A stretch of 64,000 nucleotides of DNA from Thermomonas haemolytica. Its GTDB lineage: Bacteria > Pseudomonadota > Gammaproteobacteria > Xanthomonadales > Xanthomonadaceae. The translations under genes and the position numbers were made by a program. The stretch lies in contig NZ_SMAP01000007.1 of NCBI RefSeq assembly GCF_004346265.1, forward strand, positions 1 through 64,000. Direction: 5' to 3'. Under the pieces are notes generated by a model. It ran no database searches and had not been told where the DNA came from. It worked only from the letters and a program-made list of their open reading frames with translations. Below are positions 37,738-48,291 of the stretch, piece after piece. Within the stretch, counting starts at the first letter, position 1; every line of letters begins with the position of its first letter.

Positions 37738-38754
37738 TCAGCCTGCGCGCGCCGGCAGCCGCGCCAGCAATGCCTGCCAGAACCCTGGCGGCAGCTGCGC
37801 GCGCACCGGCACCGCGTACCAGTCCGGGCGCGCGAAGGCGGTGCACTTCACCGCGTCCTTCTCGGTCATCAGCACCGGCAACGGGCTGCCGAACGTGAAG
37901 TCCTCCGGCGCATAGGCGTGATGGTCGGGGAAGGCATGCGGCACCACCGCGACCCCGGCCGCGCGCAACATGGCGAAGAAGCGTTCCGGCTCGGCGATCC
38001 CGGCCACCGCGTGCACCCGCTGCCCCGCCAGGGCAGCCAGCGGCAGGCACCGCCCCCCGGCCAGCGGACGCAGCTCGCCCGGCAACAACCACATCGGCCA
38101 CTCGTTGCTCCCCGTCGCGTCTGCTTCCTCGCCCGCCGACACGCCGAGGTTGAGCACCCGCAGGTCGCAATCGGCGGCGCGCTCCAGCGGCTCGCGCAGC
38201 GGCCCGGCCGGCAGCAGGCGGCCGTTGCCATAGCGCCGGCGCGCGTCCTGTACCTCGATCTCGACGTCGCGCGCCAGCCGGTAATGCTGCAGGCCGTCGT
38301 CGCAGATGACGATGTCGCAGCCGGCCGCGGCCAGCGCGCGCGCAGCGGCCAGGCGGTCGCGGTCCACCCGTACCGGCACGCCGGTGGCCTGCGCGATCAG
38401 CAGCGGCTCGTCACCGCAGAGCGCAGCCGGCATGCCCGCCTCCACCCAGCGCGGGGTGCCCGGCGCATGCCGGCCGTGGCCGCGGCTGGCGACCCCGGGC
38501 GTCCAACCCGCCGCGCGCAGGTGCTCCACCAGCGCCAGCACAAGGGGGGTCTTGCCGCTGCCGCCGGCGACCAGGTTGCCGACCACTACCACCGGCACCC
38601 CCGGATGCCGGCGACGCAGCCAGCCGCGGCGGTAGCCGAGGCGGCGCAGTGCCACCATCGCGGCATACAGCGGGGCCAGCAGGCGCGCCCAGGCCGGTGG
38701 CGGGCTGCCGTCGAACCACCAGGCGGGCGTGCGCGGCATGCGCCGCGGGTTCAA
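37738..38754 (-). CDS. lpxK: Tetraacyldisaccharide 4'-kinase
   Basis: Phosphorylates the lipid A disaccharide at the inner membrane. A short hydrophobic N-terminus ([17 protein letters not shown]) precedes a Walker A loop in [14 protein letters not shown]. Later motifs ASRGHGRH and [20 protein letters not shown] are typical. 338 residues. The start overlaps the msbA stop by four bases (ATGA), coupling flippase and kinase. Confidence 0.95.
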   Translation of the reverse strand: MNPRRMPRTPAWWFDGSPPPAWARLLAPLYAAMVALRRLGYRRGWLRRRHPGVPVVVVGNLVAGGSGKTPLVLALVEHLRAAGWTPGVASRGHGRHAPGTPRWVEAGMPAALCGDEPLLIAQATGVPVRVDRDRLAAARALAAAGCDIVICDDGLQHYRLARDVEIEVQDARRRYGNGRLLPAGPLREPLERAADCDLRVLNLGVSAGEEADATGSNEWPMWLLPGELRPLAGGRCLPLAALAGQRVHAVAGIAEPERFFAMLRAAGVAVVPHAFPDHHAYAPEDFTFGSPLPVLMTEKDAVKCTAFARPDWYAVPVRAQLPPGFWQALLARLPARAG

Positions 38755-40502
38755 GCGCCGGCCTCCCGGAACTGCATGGCGTGCAGATGCGCGTACACGC
38801 CGCCGCGCGCCAGCAGCTCGGCATGGGTGCCCTGCTCCACCAGCCGACCCTCGTCCAGCACCAGGATCTGGTCGGCGTGCTCCACGGTAGAGAGCCGGTG
38901 CGCGATCACCAGGGTGGTGCGGTCCGGAATCAGGTGCGCCAGCGCCTCCTGCACCAGGCGCTCGGAGGCGTTGTCGAGGGCCGCGGTGGCTTCATCCAGG
39001 ATCAGGATGGGCGCATCCTTGAGCATCGCGCGGGCGATCGCCAGGCGCTGGCGCTGCCCTCCCGAGAGCTTGCCGCCTTTGACCCCGATGTGGGTATCCG
39101 CGCCGTGGGGCATGTGCGCCACGAACTCCATCGCATTGGCCCCGGAAAGCGCCCGCTGCACGTCCTCCGACGTAGTCTGCTGCAACTCGCCGTAAGCCAC
39201 GTTCTCGACCACGCTACCGTCGAACAGCATGACCTGCTGGCCGACCATCGCCAGCTGCCGGCGCAGGTCGACCAGGCGATACTCGGAGATGGGATGCCCA
39301 TCCAGCAGGATCTGCCCGCCATCGGGGTCGTAGAAGCGCGGGATCAGCTTGACCAGACTGGACTTGCCGCTGCCGGAGCGACCGACGATCGCGGTCACCG
39401 TGCCCGGGCGCGCGATGAAGCTGATGCGCTCCAGCGCCGGCTGCGTCTGGCCTGGGTAACGCAGGCTGACATCACGGAACTCGATCAGGCCCTGCGCGCG
39501 CTGCAGCGGGCGGGTGCCGGTATCCACTTCGTCCTCGGCGTCCAGCACGTGGAACAGGCGCTCGGCCGAGGCCACCCCGCGCTGCAACATGCCCTGCACA
39601 TTGGTCAGCTGCTTGAGCGCGGGAATGATCGCCAGCATGGAGATCATCAGCTGCACGAACCCGCCTGCGGTCAGGCGCCCGGCCAGTGCCTCGCGTCCCG
39701 CGAAATACAGCAGCAACGCCAACCCCACGGCGCCCGTGAGCTGCACCAGGGCCGAGGAGATACTGCGGGTGGCCTCCACCTTCAGGCTCAGGCGGAGATT
39801 GTCGTTCGCCAGTTTCGTGTAGCGCGCCATCTCCATTTCGCGCGCGCCGTACACCTTCACTTCCTGCTGGTTGGACAGCGCCTGGTCGGCGGCCAGCATC
39901 ATCTGCGCCGAGGTCTCCTGCACCTTGTGCCCGTAGCGGCGGTAGCGGCGGCCCACCTTGTCCATCATCCATGCGATCAGCGGCCCCAGCAGCAGCACCG
40001 CCAGCGTCACCCGCCAGCTGGCATACAGCATCACCGCCAGCATCGCCACCACCTGCAACGACTGCTGCAGCATGACCTTGCCGGCATCCACCACTGCCTG
40101 CGCCACCTGGTCGCTGTCGGAGCCCAGCCGCACCAGCATCGACGGCACCGGCTCGCCGTCGAAGCGCAGCCCCGGCAGGCGCAGGTACTTGTCCATCGCG
40201 CGCACGCGCATGTCGCGCGCCACCCCGCGCGCGGCCTTGGCCATGTACAGGTCGGTCAGGTAGCCGGCCATGCCGCGCACCGCGAAGATGCCGACGATGG
40301 CCAGCGGCAGCAGGAGGCCGAACTCGCGGTTGCGGGCGACGAAGGTCTCGTCGACCATCGGCTTGGTGAGCACGCCGAATGCGCCCGCCGCCGCACCCTC
40401 CACCACCAGCCCCAGCAGCGCCAGCAGCAGCACCCCACGGTAGGGGCCGACCAGCCCCAGCAAGCGCCGGTAGATCGCCCAGGCGGAAGGCGGGAGGCTC
40501 AC
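38751..40502 (-). CDS. msbA: Lipid A export ABC transporter, permease/ATP-binding protein
   Basis: Homodimeric half-transporter that flips lipid A-core across the inner membrane. Six helices lie in the first 300 residues. The ATPase has Walker [11 protein letters not shown], the signature [14 protein letters not shown] and Walker [12 protein letters not shown]. The start is a GTG at 40502 overlapping the exbD stop (GTGA), giving 583 residues, the size of E. coli MsbA. The much longer open frame upstream is the shadow of exbBD. Confidence 0.95.
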   Translation of the reverse strand: MSLPPSAWAIYRRLLGLVGPYRGVLLLALLGLVVEGAAAGAFGVLTKPMVDETFVARNREFGLLLPLAIVGIFAVRGMAGYLTDLYMAKAARGVARDMRVRAMDKYLRLPGLRFDGEPVPSMLVRLGSDSDQVAQAVVDAGKVMLQQSLQVVAMLAVMLYASWRVTLAVLLLGPLIAWMMDKVGRRYRRYGHKVQETSAQMMLAADQALSNQQEVKVYGAREMEMARYTKLANDNLRLSLKVEATRSISSALVQLTGAVGLALLLYFAGREALAGRLTAGGFVQLMISMLAIIPALKQLTNVQGMLQRGVASAERLFHVLDAEDEVDTGTRPLQRAQGLIEFRDVSLRYPGQTQPALERISFIARPGTVTAIVGRSGSGKSSLVKLIPRFYDPDGGQILLDGHPISEYRLVDLRRQLAMVGQQVMLFDGSVVENVAYGELQQTTSEDVQRALSGANAMEFVAHMPHGADTHIGVKGGKLSGGQRQRLAIARAMLKDAPILILDEATAALDNASERLVQEALAHLIPDRTTLVIAHRLSTVEHADQILVLDEGRLVEQGTHAELLARGGVYAHLHAMQFREAGA

Positions 40503-40939
40503 GGAGTCCCCCCCCGCGCGCCATCGATTTCCGGGGCGGTGGCGTTGGCCACCGTGCGGAAGCCGAGCTGTCCCAGCGCCTCGTAGGCGGTCACCACCGC
40601 CTGCCAGGGCGTGCGCGCGTCGGCGCGGATCAGCACCACCCGATCGCGATCCTCGCCGGCGACCTCGCGCAGCGCCTGCTTGAGCGATTCCACGTCGGTG
40701 CGCAGCAGCTCGCGGTCGCCCACGAAATAGCGGCCCTGGGCATTGATCAGGATGCCCAGTGGCTGCACGCGCGCATCCGCCGGCTGGCCGTCGGCGCGCG
40801 GCAGCTGCAGCTTGAGCACCGAGCGCGCATCGAAGGTGGTGGTCACCACGAAGAAGATCAGTAGGCACAGCACCACGTCGATCAACGGCACCAGGTTGAT
40901 CTCGGGGATGTCGTCGCTGCGGTGGTCGGCGATCCGCAT
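40499..40939 (-). CDS. exbD: ExbD/TolR-family biopolymer transport protein
   Basis: 146-residue single-pass protein. Short cytoplasmic N-terminus, helix at about 15-37 with the key Asp in NLVPLIDVVLCLLIFF, then a periplasmic domain. With the ExbB-like protein upstream it forms a proton-driven motor for an outer-membrane task. No tonB or tolA is near, so the partner is unknown. Six bases separate it from exbB. Confidence 0.93.
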   Translation of the reverse strand: MRIADHRSDDIPEINLVPLIDVVLCLLIFFVVTTTFDARSVLKLQLPRADGQPADARVQPLGILINAQGRYFVGDRELLRTDVESLKQALREVAGEDRDRVVLIRADARTPWQAVVTAYEALGQLGFRTVANATAPEIDGARGGTP

Positions 40940-40945
40940 CCGCGC

Positions 40946-41581
40946 TCAGCCCTTCTTCCGGCCCGCGGCGGCGCCGGACGCGGCGTCCAGCACGTCCGAC
41001 AGCTGCATCGCCTCGTGCTCCATGTCCACGATATAGCTGGCGATGCGGCCGCGGAAATAGCGGTGGAAGGCCAGCGCCGGGATCGCCACCACCATGCCGG
41101 TGGCGGTGCATACCAGCGCCTTGCCGATGCCGCCGGCCAGCTGGTTGGCATCGCCGATGCCATGGTCGAGGATGCCGAGGAACATCTGGATCATGCCGAC
41201 GACGGTGCCGAACAGGCCCAGCAACGGTCCGGCGGCGGCGATCGTGCCGAGCGCGTTCAGGTAGCGCTCCATCCGGTGCACCAGATGGCGACCCACGTCC
41301 TCGACCCGTTCGCGCATGACCTCGCGCCCGCGCCCGCGCACGTCCAGCTCGGCCGCCAGCAGCGCGCCCAGCGGCGAGGTCGCGCGCAGCGACTCCACGT
41401 GCGCCGGCTCCAGCGGCTTGCCGCGGCCCACCCATTCCCGCACTTCCTCGCCCAGCCCGGGCGGCAACACGCGCTCGCGGCGCAGGCTCCAGAAGCGCTC
41501 GATGATGATGGCCAGCGCGGCCACGGCCAGCAGCAGCAGCGGGATCATCGGCCAGCCACCGGCCTTGATCAGTTCCAGCAC
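40946..41581 (-). CDS. exbB: MotA/TolQ/ExbB proton channel family protein
   Basis: 211 residues. One N-terminal helix (GGWPMIPLLLLAVAALAIII), a cytoplasmic loop, and two C-terminal helices with the signature AAAGPLLGLFGTVVGMIQMF and ALVCTATGMVVAIPALAF. It forms the pentameric channel around ExbD. Three bases separate it from comEC upstream, and it is followed by exbD, msbA and lpxK. Confidence 0.93.
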   Translation of the reverse strand: MLELIKAGGWPMIPLLLLAVAALAIIIERFWSLRRERVLPPGLGEEVREWVGRGKPLEPAHVESLRATSPLGALLAAELDVRGRGREVMRERVEDVGRHLVHRMERYLNALGTIAAAGPLLGLFGTVVGMIQMFLGILDHGIGDANQLAGGIGKALVCTATGMVVAIPALAFHRYFRGRIASYIVDMEHEAMQLSDVLDAASGAAAGRKKG

Positions 41582-41584
41582 GAA

Positions 41585-44038
41585 TCACACCTCCGGCCGC
41601 CATGGCCGCGAAAACTCCGGCGCGTAGCATAGCCCAGCCACCTGGCCGCGCCTGCGCACCGCATCCCACGGCCGCGCTTGCGCGCTGCGCTGCTCGCGCA
41701 GCTGCAGGCCGGACGCCGCCAGCCAGACCCGGAGCGCGCCGGAGCGCGCGCTGTCCAGCACCTCGGCGCCCGCCCCGCACCAGCGCTGCACCACCTGCGC
41801 GCGCGGATGGCCGAAGCGGTTGTCGGCCCCGGAGGACACCAGCGCCAGGCGCGCACCGGTGGCCGCCACGAACTCCGGCGCGGACGAGCCGGCACTGCCG
41901 TGGTGCGCCACCAGCACCACGTCGCTGCGCAGCGCGGCGGGCTGTTCGGCCAGCAGCTTGCGCTCCACGTACTGCCCCACATCGCCCAGCAGCAATGCGC
42001 TCCCATGCGAGGTTTCGACCCGCAGCACGCAGGCCGCCTCATTGCCCAGATAAGGAAAATCTGGCCCCGGATGCAGTACGCGGAAGCGCACGCCGTCCCA
42101 TTGCCATTGCTGGCCCGCCAGGCAGGGCGCATCGCCGCGCGCCGGGCTGCCCTCGGGCGCCAGCACCCGCGACAACGGAAACGCCGCCGCCACTGCCTCG
42201 CGCCCGCCGGCATGGTCGTTGTCGCCGTGGCTGATGATGGCCAGGTCGAGATGGCGCACACCCAGCGCATGCAGGGCCGGCACCACCGCGCGCTCGCCGG
42301 CATCGAATCCATCCGGCAGCGCCGGCCCCATGTCGTACAGCAGGGCATGCCCGGCCGTGCGCACCAGCACCGACAGGCCCTGACCGACGTCGATGACCAC
42401 CAGTTCCGCCTCGCCTGCGGCCGGCAGCTCGCGCGGCGGGAGCAGCAGCGGCAGCCACAGCAGCAGCCCCAGCCAGCGCCCGGGCAGCCCGCGCGGCAGC
42501 AGCAGCCACAGCGCCCCGAGCAGGGCCAGCGGCACCCCATACCAGCGTGACTGCGGCAGCCAGGCCAGCGCCAGCGGGCTGTCCGCGATCGCCGCCAGCA
42601 GCGGCCAAGGCAGGTCGAAGCAGGCCGCCGCAGTCTGCCAGCACCACGCCCCCCAGCCCGCGTGCAGGGTCTCGGCCAGGACGCCCAAAAGACTGAGCGG
42701 CACCACCACCAGGCTCCACCACGGCACCGCCACCAGATTGGCCAGCGGCCCGGCCAGCGATGCCTGGCCGAACAGCGCCACGCACAGCGGCAACAGCCCC
42801 AGGCTGGCCACCCCCTGCGCGGCGAGGAAGCCGCCCAGCAGGCCGCGCCAGCCGCGGCCATCGCCCTCCGGCAGGCACCACAGCAGCCAGGCCACCCCGG
42901 CGAAGCTGAGCCAGAAACCGGCCCCGAGCACTGCCAGCGGGTCCAGCACCAGCAGCACCCAGACGCCCAGCGCCAGCGTATCGGCCATCCCCAGCCGCCG
43001 CCGCAGCCAGCGCGCCAGCACCAGCACCGCGATCATCACCGCAGTGCGCACGGTGGGCACCGCCATCCCAGTCAGCAGCGCATAGCCGAAGGCCCCGAGC
43101 ACCGCCCCCGCCCCGGCCGCGAACGGCCGCGGCAGCCAGCGGCACAGCGGCGGCCACAGCCACCACAGCGCGCCCGCCAGCAGGGCGCAGAACCCCGCCA
43201 CCAGGCCGACATGGAAGCCGGAAATTGCGATCAGATGGGTCAGCCCGGCCGCACGCAGGCGCGTCCAGTCGCGGGTGTCGAGCGCGCGGGTATCGCCCAG
43301 CGCCAACGCCTGCACGTAGCGCGCGGAAGACCCGGGCACCGCCGCGGCAATGCGGTCGCTCATGTCCTCGCGCCAGGCGTCGATCCCGGCCGGGGCTGTC
43401 ACCTGCCGCGCCGTCGCTGGTTTCTGCAGGGTGCCGTTGGCGGCGATGCGCGCGCCCAGCGCGTACATCTCGGCATCGCTACCGCCGGGATTGCGCAGTC
43501 CGCGCGGGGCGCGCAGCCGCGCTTGCAGCACCCAACGGCTGCCGGCGCGCAGCTGCAGGCGCGGACGCGGATCGTCCTCGTACCAGGCCAGGCGCAGGCG
43601 CTGCCCACGCAGCGCCGGCGGCAGCGTGGCCGCATCGTCCAGCTGGAACAGGAACCGGGTCCGGCGCGGCTCGTGCACCGGCAGCTCCAGCACCTGCCCC
43701 TGCAGCCGCACCACCTGCCCCTGCAGCGACGGCGGCAGCTGCGCCGCCAGGACCACCGCAGCCTGCAGCCCCGCGTAAGCGAGGCCGAGCAGGAACCCGC
43801 CAATCAAGCGCGGGATGCCGCCCCGCAGGAACAGGCCCAGGCCCAGCACGCCGGCAACAGCCAGCAGTGGCCAGGGCGGTAGCGACGGCAGCGCCAGGGC
43901 GGCGCCAACCCCGGCCAGCAGCAGCGCCGCGCTGGCCGGCCCGAACGGCGCGACCGACATCGCCGCAATCGCCACCTTCAGGCGGCGCAGGGGCGTCGAT
44001 ACGGTAGAGGATGCCGGGGCCGCGATCGGGGTCACCAT
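41585..44038 (-). CDS. comEC: DNA internalisation competence protein ComEC/Rec2
   Basis: Inner-membrane channel for single-stranded DNA uptake in natural transformation. Domains in order: N-terminal helices with a DUF4131-like beta domain, the competence permease core (GLTHLIAISGFHVGLVAGF), then a C-terminal metallo-beta-lactamase domain with ISHGDNDHAGG and VLVAHHGSAGSSAPEF. 817 residues from 44038; an internal ATG at 43960 is also possible and neither has a clear SD. It is the only competence gene in the window. Confidence 0.93.
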   Translation of the reverse strand: MVTPIAAPASSTVSTPLRRLKVAIAAMSVAPFGPASAALLLAGVGAALALPSLPPWPLLAVAGVLGLGLFLRGGIPRLIGGFLLGLAYAGLQAAVVLAAQLPPSLQGQVVRLQGQVLELPVHEPRRTRFLFQLDDAATLPPALRGQRLRLAWYEDDPRPRLQLRAGSRWVLQARLRAPRGLRNPGGSDAEMYALGARIAANGTLQKPATARQVTAPAGIDAWREDMSDRIAAAVPGSSARYVQALALGDTRALDTRDWTRLRAAGLTHLIAISGFHVGLVAGFCALLAGALWWLWPPLCRWLPRPFAAGAGAVLGAFGYALLTGMAVPTVRTAVMIAVLVLARWLRRRLGMADTLALGVWVLLVLDPLAVLGAGFWLSFAGVAWLLWCLPEGDGRGWRGLLGGFLAAQGVASLGLLPLCVALFGQASLAGPLANLVAVPWWSLVVVPLSLLGVLAETLHAGWGAWCWQTAAACFDLPWPLLAAIADSPLALAWLPQSRWYGVPLALLGALWLLLPRGLPGRWLGLLLWLPLLLPPRELPAAGEAELVVIDVGQGLSVLVRTAGHALLYDMGPALPDGFDAGERAVVPALHALGVRHLDLAIISHGDNDHAGGREAVAAAFPLSRVLAPEGSPARGDAPCLAGQQWQWDGVRFRVLHPGPDFPYLGNEAACVLRVETSHGSALLLGDVGQYVERKLLAEQPAALRSDVVLVAHHGSAGSSAPEFVAATGARLALVSSGADNRFGHPRAQVVQRWCGAGAEVLDSARSGALRVWLAASGLQLREQRSAQARPWDAVRRRGQVAGLCYAPEFSRPWRPEV

Positions 44039-44133
44039 CGCGACAGTCTCGGCCGCGGCCCTCCGCGCGTCGCTCGGCGGATGGCGCGCGCTGGGGTCGG
44101 GGTTTTACCGGGGCGACCGGCGGGCGGCGGCGC

Positions 44134-44850
44134 TCACACCTCGGAATGCGTCAGCGGGCGCAGGCGACCCTCGTGCAGCTCCAGCACCCGGTCCAGCCGG
44201 CGCGCCAGCCCGCGGTCGTGGGTCACCAGCACCAGGCTGGTGCGCTGCACACGGTTGAGTTCCAGCATCTGTTCGAACACATGCGCCGCGGTGCGCTCGT
44301 CGAGGTTGCCAGTGGGTTCGTCGCCCAGCACGCAGGCCGGATGGTTGACCAGCGCGCGTGCCACCGCGGTGCGCTGGCGCTCGCCGCCCGACAGCTCGCC
44401 CGGCTTGTGCGCCAGCCGGTGGCCCAGCCCGACCGCCTCCAGCATCGCACCGGCACGCAGGCGGGCCTCCTCTACCGGCCGCCCAGCCAGCAGCACCGGC
44501 ATCATCACGTTCTCCAGCGCGGTGAATTCCGGCAGCAGGTGGTGGAACTGGTAGACGAAACCCAACGCACGGTTGCGCAGGCGGCCGCGCGCGGCATCCG
44601 ACAGCGCGCTCATCTTCTGTCCGGCCACGTACACCTCGCCGGCGGTGGGCACGTCCAGCCCGCCCAGCAGGTGCAGCAGGGTGCTCTTGCCGGCCCCGGA
44701 CGCGCCGAGGATGGCGACCGTCTCGCCGGCGTGCACGGCGAACTCCAGCCCGTCGAACACCGGCGTGAAGAGCTTGCCCTCGGCGTAGGTCTTGCCGAGC
44801 CGCTCGGCGCGGATCACCGCCTCGCCCGGGATGGCCTGCTGCTCACTCAT
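44134..44850 (-). CDS. lolD: Lipoprotein-releasing ABC transporter, ATP-binding protein
   Basis: ATPase of the LolCDE complex that releases outer-membrane lipoproteins to LolA. Walker [21 protein letters not shown], the LolD-typical [18 protein letters not shown], signature LSGGERQR and Walker [13 protein letters not shown] are all present. 238 residues. Overlaps the end of lolC by eight bases. Confidence 0.96.
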   Translation of the reverse strand: MSEQQAIPGEAVIRAERLGKTYAEGKLFTPVFDGLEFAVHAGETVAILGASGAGKSTLLHLLGGLDVPTAGEVYVAGQKMSALSDAARGRLRNRALGFVYQFHHLLPEFTALENVMMPVLLAGRPVEEARLRAGAMLEAVGLGHRLAHKPGELSGGERQRTAVARALVNHPACVLGDEPTGNLDERTAAHVFEQMLELNRVQRTSLVLVTHDRGLARRLDRVLELHEGRLRPLTHSEV

Positions 44851-46087
44851 AGCGCAGCGCCTCCGCCGGGGCCGTGCGCGCCGCGCGCCAGGCCGGGTAC
44901 AGGGTGGCGATGAAGGCCATCGCCAGCGCCACCAGCACGATCACCACCACGTCGTGGGCCTGCATGTCGGTGGGCAACCCGGTGATGTAGTACACGTCCT
45001 CGGGCAGCAGCTGCACCCCGAACAGCGATTCGATCCCCTGCAGGATGCGGTTGAGGTTGAGGGTGAGCAGGATGCCGCCGATCACGCCGGCCACGGTGCC
45101 GATGATCCCGATCAGGCTGCCCTGCACCATGAACACCCGCATCACCTGCCCCGGGGTCAGGCCGAGGGTGCGCAGGATGGCGATGTCGGCCTGCTTGTCG
45201 GTCACCAGCATCACCTGCGAGGACACCAGGTTGAATGCGCCCATCGCCACGATCAGCGACAGCAGGATGGCCATCACCGTCTTCTCCATCTTCAGCGCGC
45301 GGAACAGGTTGGCGTTGTCCTGGGTCCAGTCGCTGACCCGGTACGGCCCCTTCAGTTTGAGCGCCAGCGTGCGCGCCACGTCGAAGGCCTGGTCCATGTC
45401 GTGCAGCTTCAGGCGCACCCCGGTGACGCCACCGCCCATCCGCAGCACGCGCTGCAGGTCGGCCAGGTTGACCACCGCCAGGCCCTTGTCGAATTCGTTG
45501 TAGCCGGCCTCGAAGATGCCGCTGACCCGGAACCGCTTCATGGTCTGCACCCCGCCCACCGGGGTGCTGCGGAAATCGGCCAGGGTGACGATCACGTCGT
45601 CGCCCACCGACACCCCCAGCCACAGCGCCAGCTCCTTGCCCAGCACGATGTTGAAGCTGCCGGGCGTGAGCTGCGCCAGCGTGCCCTGCACCATCTTCGC
45701 CGGCAGCACCGACACCTTGCCTTCCTGCGCCGGATCCACCCCGCGCAGCATCGCCGGCTGGTTGTCGGCGCCGGAGATCAGCGCCTCCTTCTCGATGTAG
45801 GGCGCGGCCCCGGCCACCCGCGGGTCGGCCATCGCCACCTGCACCGCATGCCGCCACTCCTGCAGCGGCTGCCCGTAGCCGCTGACGGTGGCATGCGCCG
45901 CCATGCCCAGCATGCGGTCGCGGATTTCCTTCTGGAAGCCGCTCATCACCGCCAGGGTGGTGATCAGCGCGGTGACGCCCAGCGCGATGCCGAGGATCGA
46001 GGCCAGCGAGATGAACGAGATGAAGCCATTGCGGCGCTTGGCGCGCAGGTAGCGCAGGCCGATGGCGACAGGAAGGGGTCTGAACAT
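44843..46087 (-). CDS. lolC: Lipoprotein-releasing ABC transporter, permease (LolC/LolE)
   Basis: 414-residue MacB-fold permease with four helices. The N-terminal [20 protein letters not shown] and [15 protein letters not shown] are typical of the LolC/E family, a large periplasmic domain follows, and C-terminal helices include the segment [20 protein letters not shown]. Only one permease gene is present, so the transporter is probably the LolDF-type with a single permease, or a second copy lies elsewhere. Confidence 0.94.
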   Translation of the reverse strand: MFRPLPVAIGLRYLRAKRRNGFISFISLASILGIALGVTALITTLAVMSGFQKEIRDRMLGMAAHATVSGYGQPLQEWRHAVQVAMADPRVAGAAPYIEKEALISGADNQPAMLRGVDPAQEGKVSVLPAKMVQGTLAQLTPGSFNIVLGKELALWLGVSVGDDVIVTLADFRSTPVGGVQTMKRFRVSGIFEAGYNEFDKGLAVVNLADLQRVLRMGGGVTGVRLKLHDMDQAFDVARTLALKLKGPYRVSDWTQDNANLFRALKMEKTVMAILLSLIVAMGAFNLVSSQVMLVTDKQADIAILRTLGLTPGQVMRVFMVQGSLIGIIGTVAGVIGGILLTLNLNRILQGIESLFGVQLLPEDVYYITGLPTDMQAHDVVVIVLVALAMAFIATLYPAWRAARTAPAEALRYE

Positions 46088-46111
46088 CGCGGCTCTTCGT
46101 CGGGTATCCGG

Positions 46112-46573
46112 CTATCGTGCCATCGAAGGCGCGCCCGCGGCAGCCGCCGGGCGGCGCAGCGCCAGTTTCAGTTCACGTCGCTGCGCGGCATCCAGCTGGT
46201 CCGGCCAGAACAGCCGCCATGCGCGGCGACCATCCGCCTGCCGCCAGCCGATGAACGCCAGCGACCCGCGCAGGCGCAGCGACTGCAGCGGCCGGCCGTC
46301 GCAGCGCGCGATGCCGGCCGCGGGCGCGATCTCCACCACGCAGGCCGGCAACCGCCGGTAGCGGCGCAGCTGCACGCCTGCGCCCGCGGCCACCAGCAGC
46401 GCGCCGGGCCAGGCCAGCGCGGCGGGCAGGTCGCAGGCCAGCACGCAGAACACGCCTAAGCCCGCCAGACCGAGCAATGCGGCCTGGCCGAGACGCGATG
46501 GCCGCCATTCAAACCGGCAGCTGGCGGATGTGCTGGATGAGGGCGGCGAGGTCGGCATCCGGGGGCGTTTCAT
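46112..46573 (-). CDS. YgfX/CptA-like membrane protein
   Basis: 153 residues. Short basic segment [10 protein letters not shown], two close helices ([19 protein letters not shown] and [17 protein letters not shown]), then a beta-rich tail with [13 protein letters not shown] and [11 protein letters not shown], the layout of YgfX, which in E. coli is encoded next to SdhE and was reported as a toxin affecting FtsZ and MreB. The first 65 bases overlap sdhE; a start further in is possible but no ATG is available before the conserved part. The pairing with sdhE supports the call. Confidence 0.78.
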   Translation of the reverse strand: MKRPRMPTSPPSSSTSASCRFEWRPSRLGQAALLGLAGLGVFCVLACDLPAALAWPGALLVAAGAGVQLRRYRRLPACVVEIAPAAGIARCDGRPLQSLRLRGSLAFIGWRQADGRRAWRLFWPDQLDAAQRRELKLALRRPAAAAGAPSMAR

Positions 46574-46805
46574 GGCCGAGGAACCAGCGCCAGAGTCTGT
46601 CGTCCTCGCTGTCCAGCAGCCGCAGGAACACCTCGCGCTCGTGGGTCGGACTTTGCCGCCACCGGCGCTCCAGCCAGCGCTCGAGCAGCTGGTCCAGCTC
46701 GCGCATGCCGCGCCGGCAGCGCCAGCGCAGCTTGCGCAGCTGGACTTCTTCGTCCGCGTTCGCGTTCGCCTGCATGGCGGGAACGGCGTGGCGCGCGTCC
46801 GGCAT
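46509..46805 (-). CDS. sdhE: FAD assembly factor SdhE (YgfY)
   Basis: 98 residues. The core [20 protein letters not shown] is the SdhE signature, including the RGxxE motif needed for covalent FAD insertion in succinate dehydrogenase, and [16 protein letters not shown] closes the fold. The ATG at 46805 lies five bases after the MFS gene stop; an internal ATG at 46775 would remove the non-conserved first ten residues. Its client genes sdhAB are 9 kb away in the same window. Confidence 0.92.
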   Translation of the reverse strand: MPDARHAVPAMQANANADEEVQLRKLRWRCRRGMRELDQLLERWLERRWRQSPTHEREVFLRLLDSEDDRLWRWFLGHETPPDADLAALIQHIRQLPV

Positions 46806-46810
46806 CGGGC

Positions 46811-48130
46811 TCAGGCCTGCGCCTCGGCGCGCTTGATGCGCTGGTGGACCAGCAGCGCCAGGAAGGTGCTGATCGCCCCGGAGAGCAGGTAGGCGCCGAG
46901 GAAAGCCAGGCCGAAGTTGGCGCACAGCCACAGCACCAGCAGCGGTGCGAACGCTGCGCCGATCAGCCAGGCGAAATCGGTGCTGAGCGCGGCGCCGGTG
47001 TAGCGGTAGCGCGGGCCGAAGTTGCGGGTCACCGCGCCGGACGACTGGCCATAGGACAGCCCCAGCAGCAGGAACCCGAGCAGGATGAACGCATCCTGCG
47101 CCAGCTCGCCGCCCCCGAGCAGGGTCGGCGCGAAGCCGCTGAACATCGCAATTGCCAGCGCCAGCCCGCCCAGGGTCGGAATTCGCCCGAAACGGTCGGC
47201 GATCATGCCGGAGGCCAGCACCCCGCCGATCGCCAGGAACCCGCCCAGCACCTGCACCCACAGCAGGCTGACGATCGACTGCTGGGCGAACAGCAGCACC
47301 CACGACAGCGGGAAGATGGTGACGATGTGGAACAGCGCGTAGCTGGCCAGCGGGGCGAAGGCGCCGATCACCACGTGGCGGCCCTTGACCTCGACCAGCT
47401 CGCGCAGCGGCACCGGCTCCAGCTCGCGCTGCCCCATCTCCTGCGCGTACTCAGGCGCCACCACCAGCCGCAACCGCGCAAACAGGGCCACCACGTTGAT
47501 CGCAAAGGCAGCGTAGAACGGGTAGCGCCAGCCCCAGGCGTAAAAATCCGCAGGCGCCAGGCTGGCGATCAGATAAGCAAACAGCGCGGCCGCCACGATG
47601 AAGCCGACCGGCGCACCAAGCTGGCCGAGCATGGCGTACCAGCCGCGCTTGTGCTTCGGGGCGTTCATGGCCAGCAGCGACGGCAGGCCGTCCCAGGAGC
47701 CGCCCATCGCCATGCCCTGCAGCATCCGCAGCAGCGCCAGCAGCACGATGGCGGTGCCGCCGAGGTTGGCGTAGCCCGGCAGGAAGGCGATCCCGGCGGT
47801 GGCCACGCCCAGCATGAACAGCGCCACCGTGAGCTTGGTGCCGCGGCTCCAGCGGCGCTGCACCTGCATCGACAGCGCGGTGCCCAGCGGGCGCACCACG
47901 AACGCCAGCGCGAAGATGGCGAACGAGTACAGCGCGCCGGTCAGCGGGTCGGCGAACGGGAAGAACACCTTCGGGAACACCAGCGCCGAGGCGATGCCGT
48001 ACACGAAGAAGTCGAAGTTCTCGGAGGCACGGCCGATCACCACCCCGACCGCGATCTCGCCCGGGGCCACTTCGTGGCTGGCCTGGCGCCCGTGGTCGTG
48101 GTCGGTGGCAGCGGGGAATTGGGCGGACAT
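46811..48130 (-). CDS. MFS transporter, metabolite:H+ symporter-like
   Basis: 439 residues, twelve predicted helices. The N-terminal [20 protein letters not shown] and [20 protein letters not shown], and the mid-protein [14 protein letters not shown], are the sugar-transporter/MHS signature regions. [11 protein letters not shown]-like sequence ([13 protein letters not shown]) replaces the usual PxES motif. The ATG at 48130 is chosen over the longer frame, which crosses the cyo promoter region. Substrate unknown (family members move shikimate, proline, ketoglutarate and others). Divergent from cyoA. Confidence 0.85.
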   Translation of the reverse strand: MSAQFPAATDHDHGRQASHEVAPGEIAVGVVIGRASENFDFFVYGIASALVFPKVFFPFADPLTGALYSFAIFALAFVVRPLGTALSMQVQRRWSRGTKLTVALFMLGVATAGIAFLPGYANLGGTAIVLLALLRMLQGMAMGGSWDGLPSLLAMNAPKHKRGWYAMLGQLGAPVGFIVAAALFAYLIASLAPADFYAWGWRYPFYAAFAINVVALFARLRLVVAPEYAQEMGQRELEPVPLRELVEVKGRHVVIGAFAPLASYALFHIVTIFPLSWVLLFAQQSIVSLLWVQVLGGFLAIGGVLASGMIADRFGRIPTLGGLALAIAMFSGFAPTLLGGGELAQDAFILLGFLLLGLSYGQSSGAVTRNFGPRYRYTGAALSTDFAWLIGAAFAPLLVLWLCANFGLAFLGAYLLSGAISTFLALLVHQRIKRAEAQA

Positions 48131-48197
48131 GGGGGATATCCTGGCGAAAGGCGCGCCGCGGGCGCGGGATGGGGCTATCAAAGCATAGGCGCGGCCG

Positions 48198-48219
48198 TTT
48201 GTCCTTGCGATAGGACAAA
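48198..48219 (+). promoter_or_regulatory. Inverted repeat TTTGTCC-N8-GGACAAA in the cyo/MFS divergent promoter region
   Basis: Perfect seven-base arms at 48198-48204 and 48213-48219. GGAC at 48213 is also half of a second inverted repeat with GTCC at 48222-48225. The element lies about 75-95 bases before cyoA and is a good operator candidate for a dimeric regulator. The RegA-type regulator of this locus is one possible ligand; sequence does not prove it. Confidence 0.45.
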
Positions 48220-48291
48220 ACGTCCAATCGCGCCCACCCCGCCGAGGGGAGTAAATTGTGCGCCGACTCCCCCAAGTCGTACCTCCGAACC

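Noticed and set aside
38751-41780. A 1009-codon frame that would fuse msbA to upstream sequence
   Set aside because: The first 420 codons are out-of-frame reading of exbB and exbD; a GTG at 40502 with a GTGA overlap gives a normal-length MsbA.
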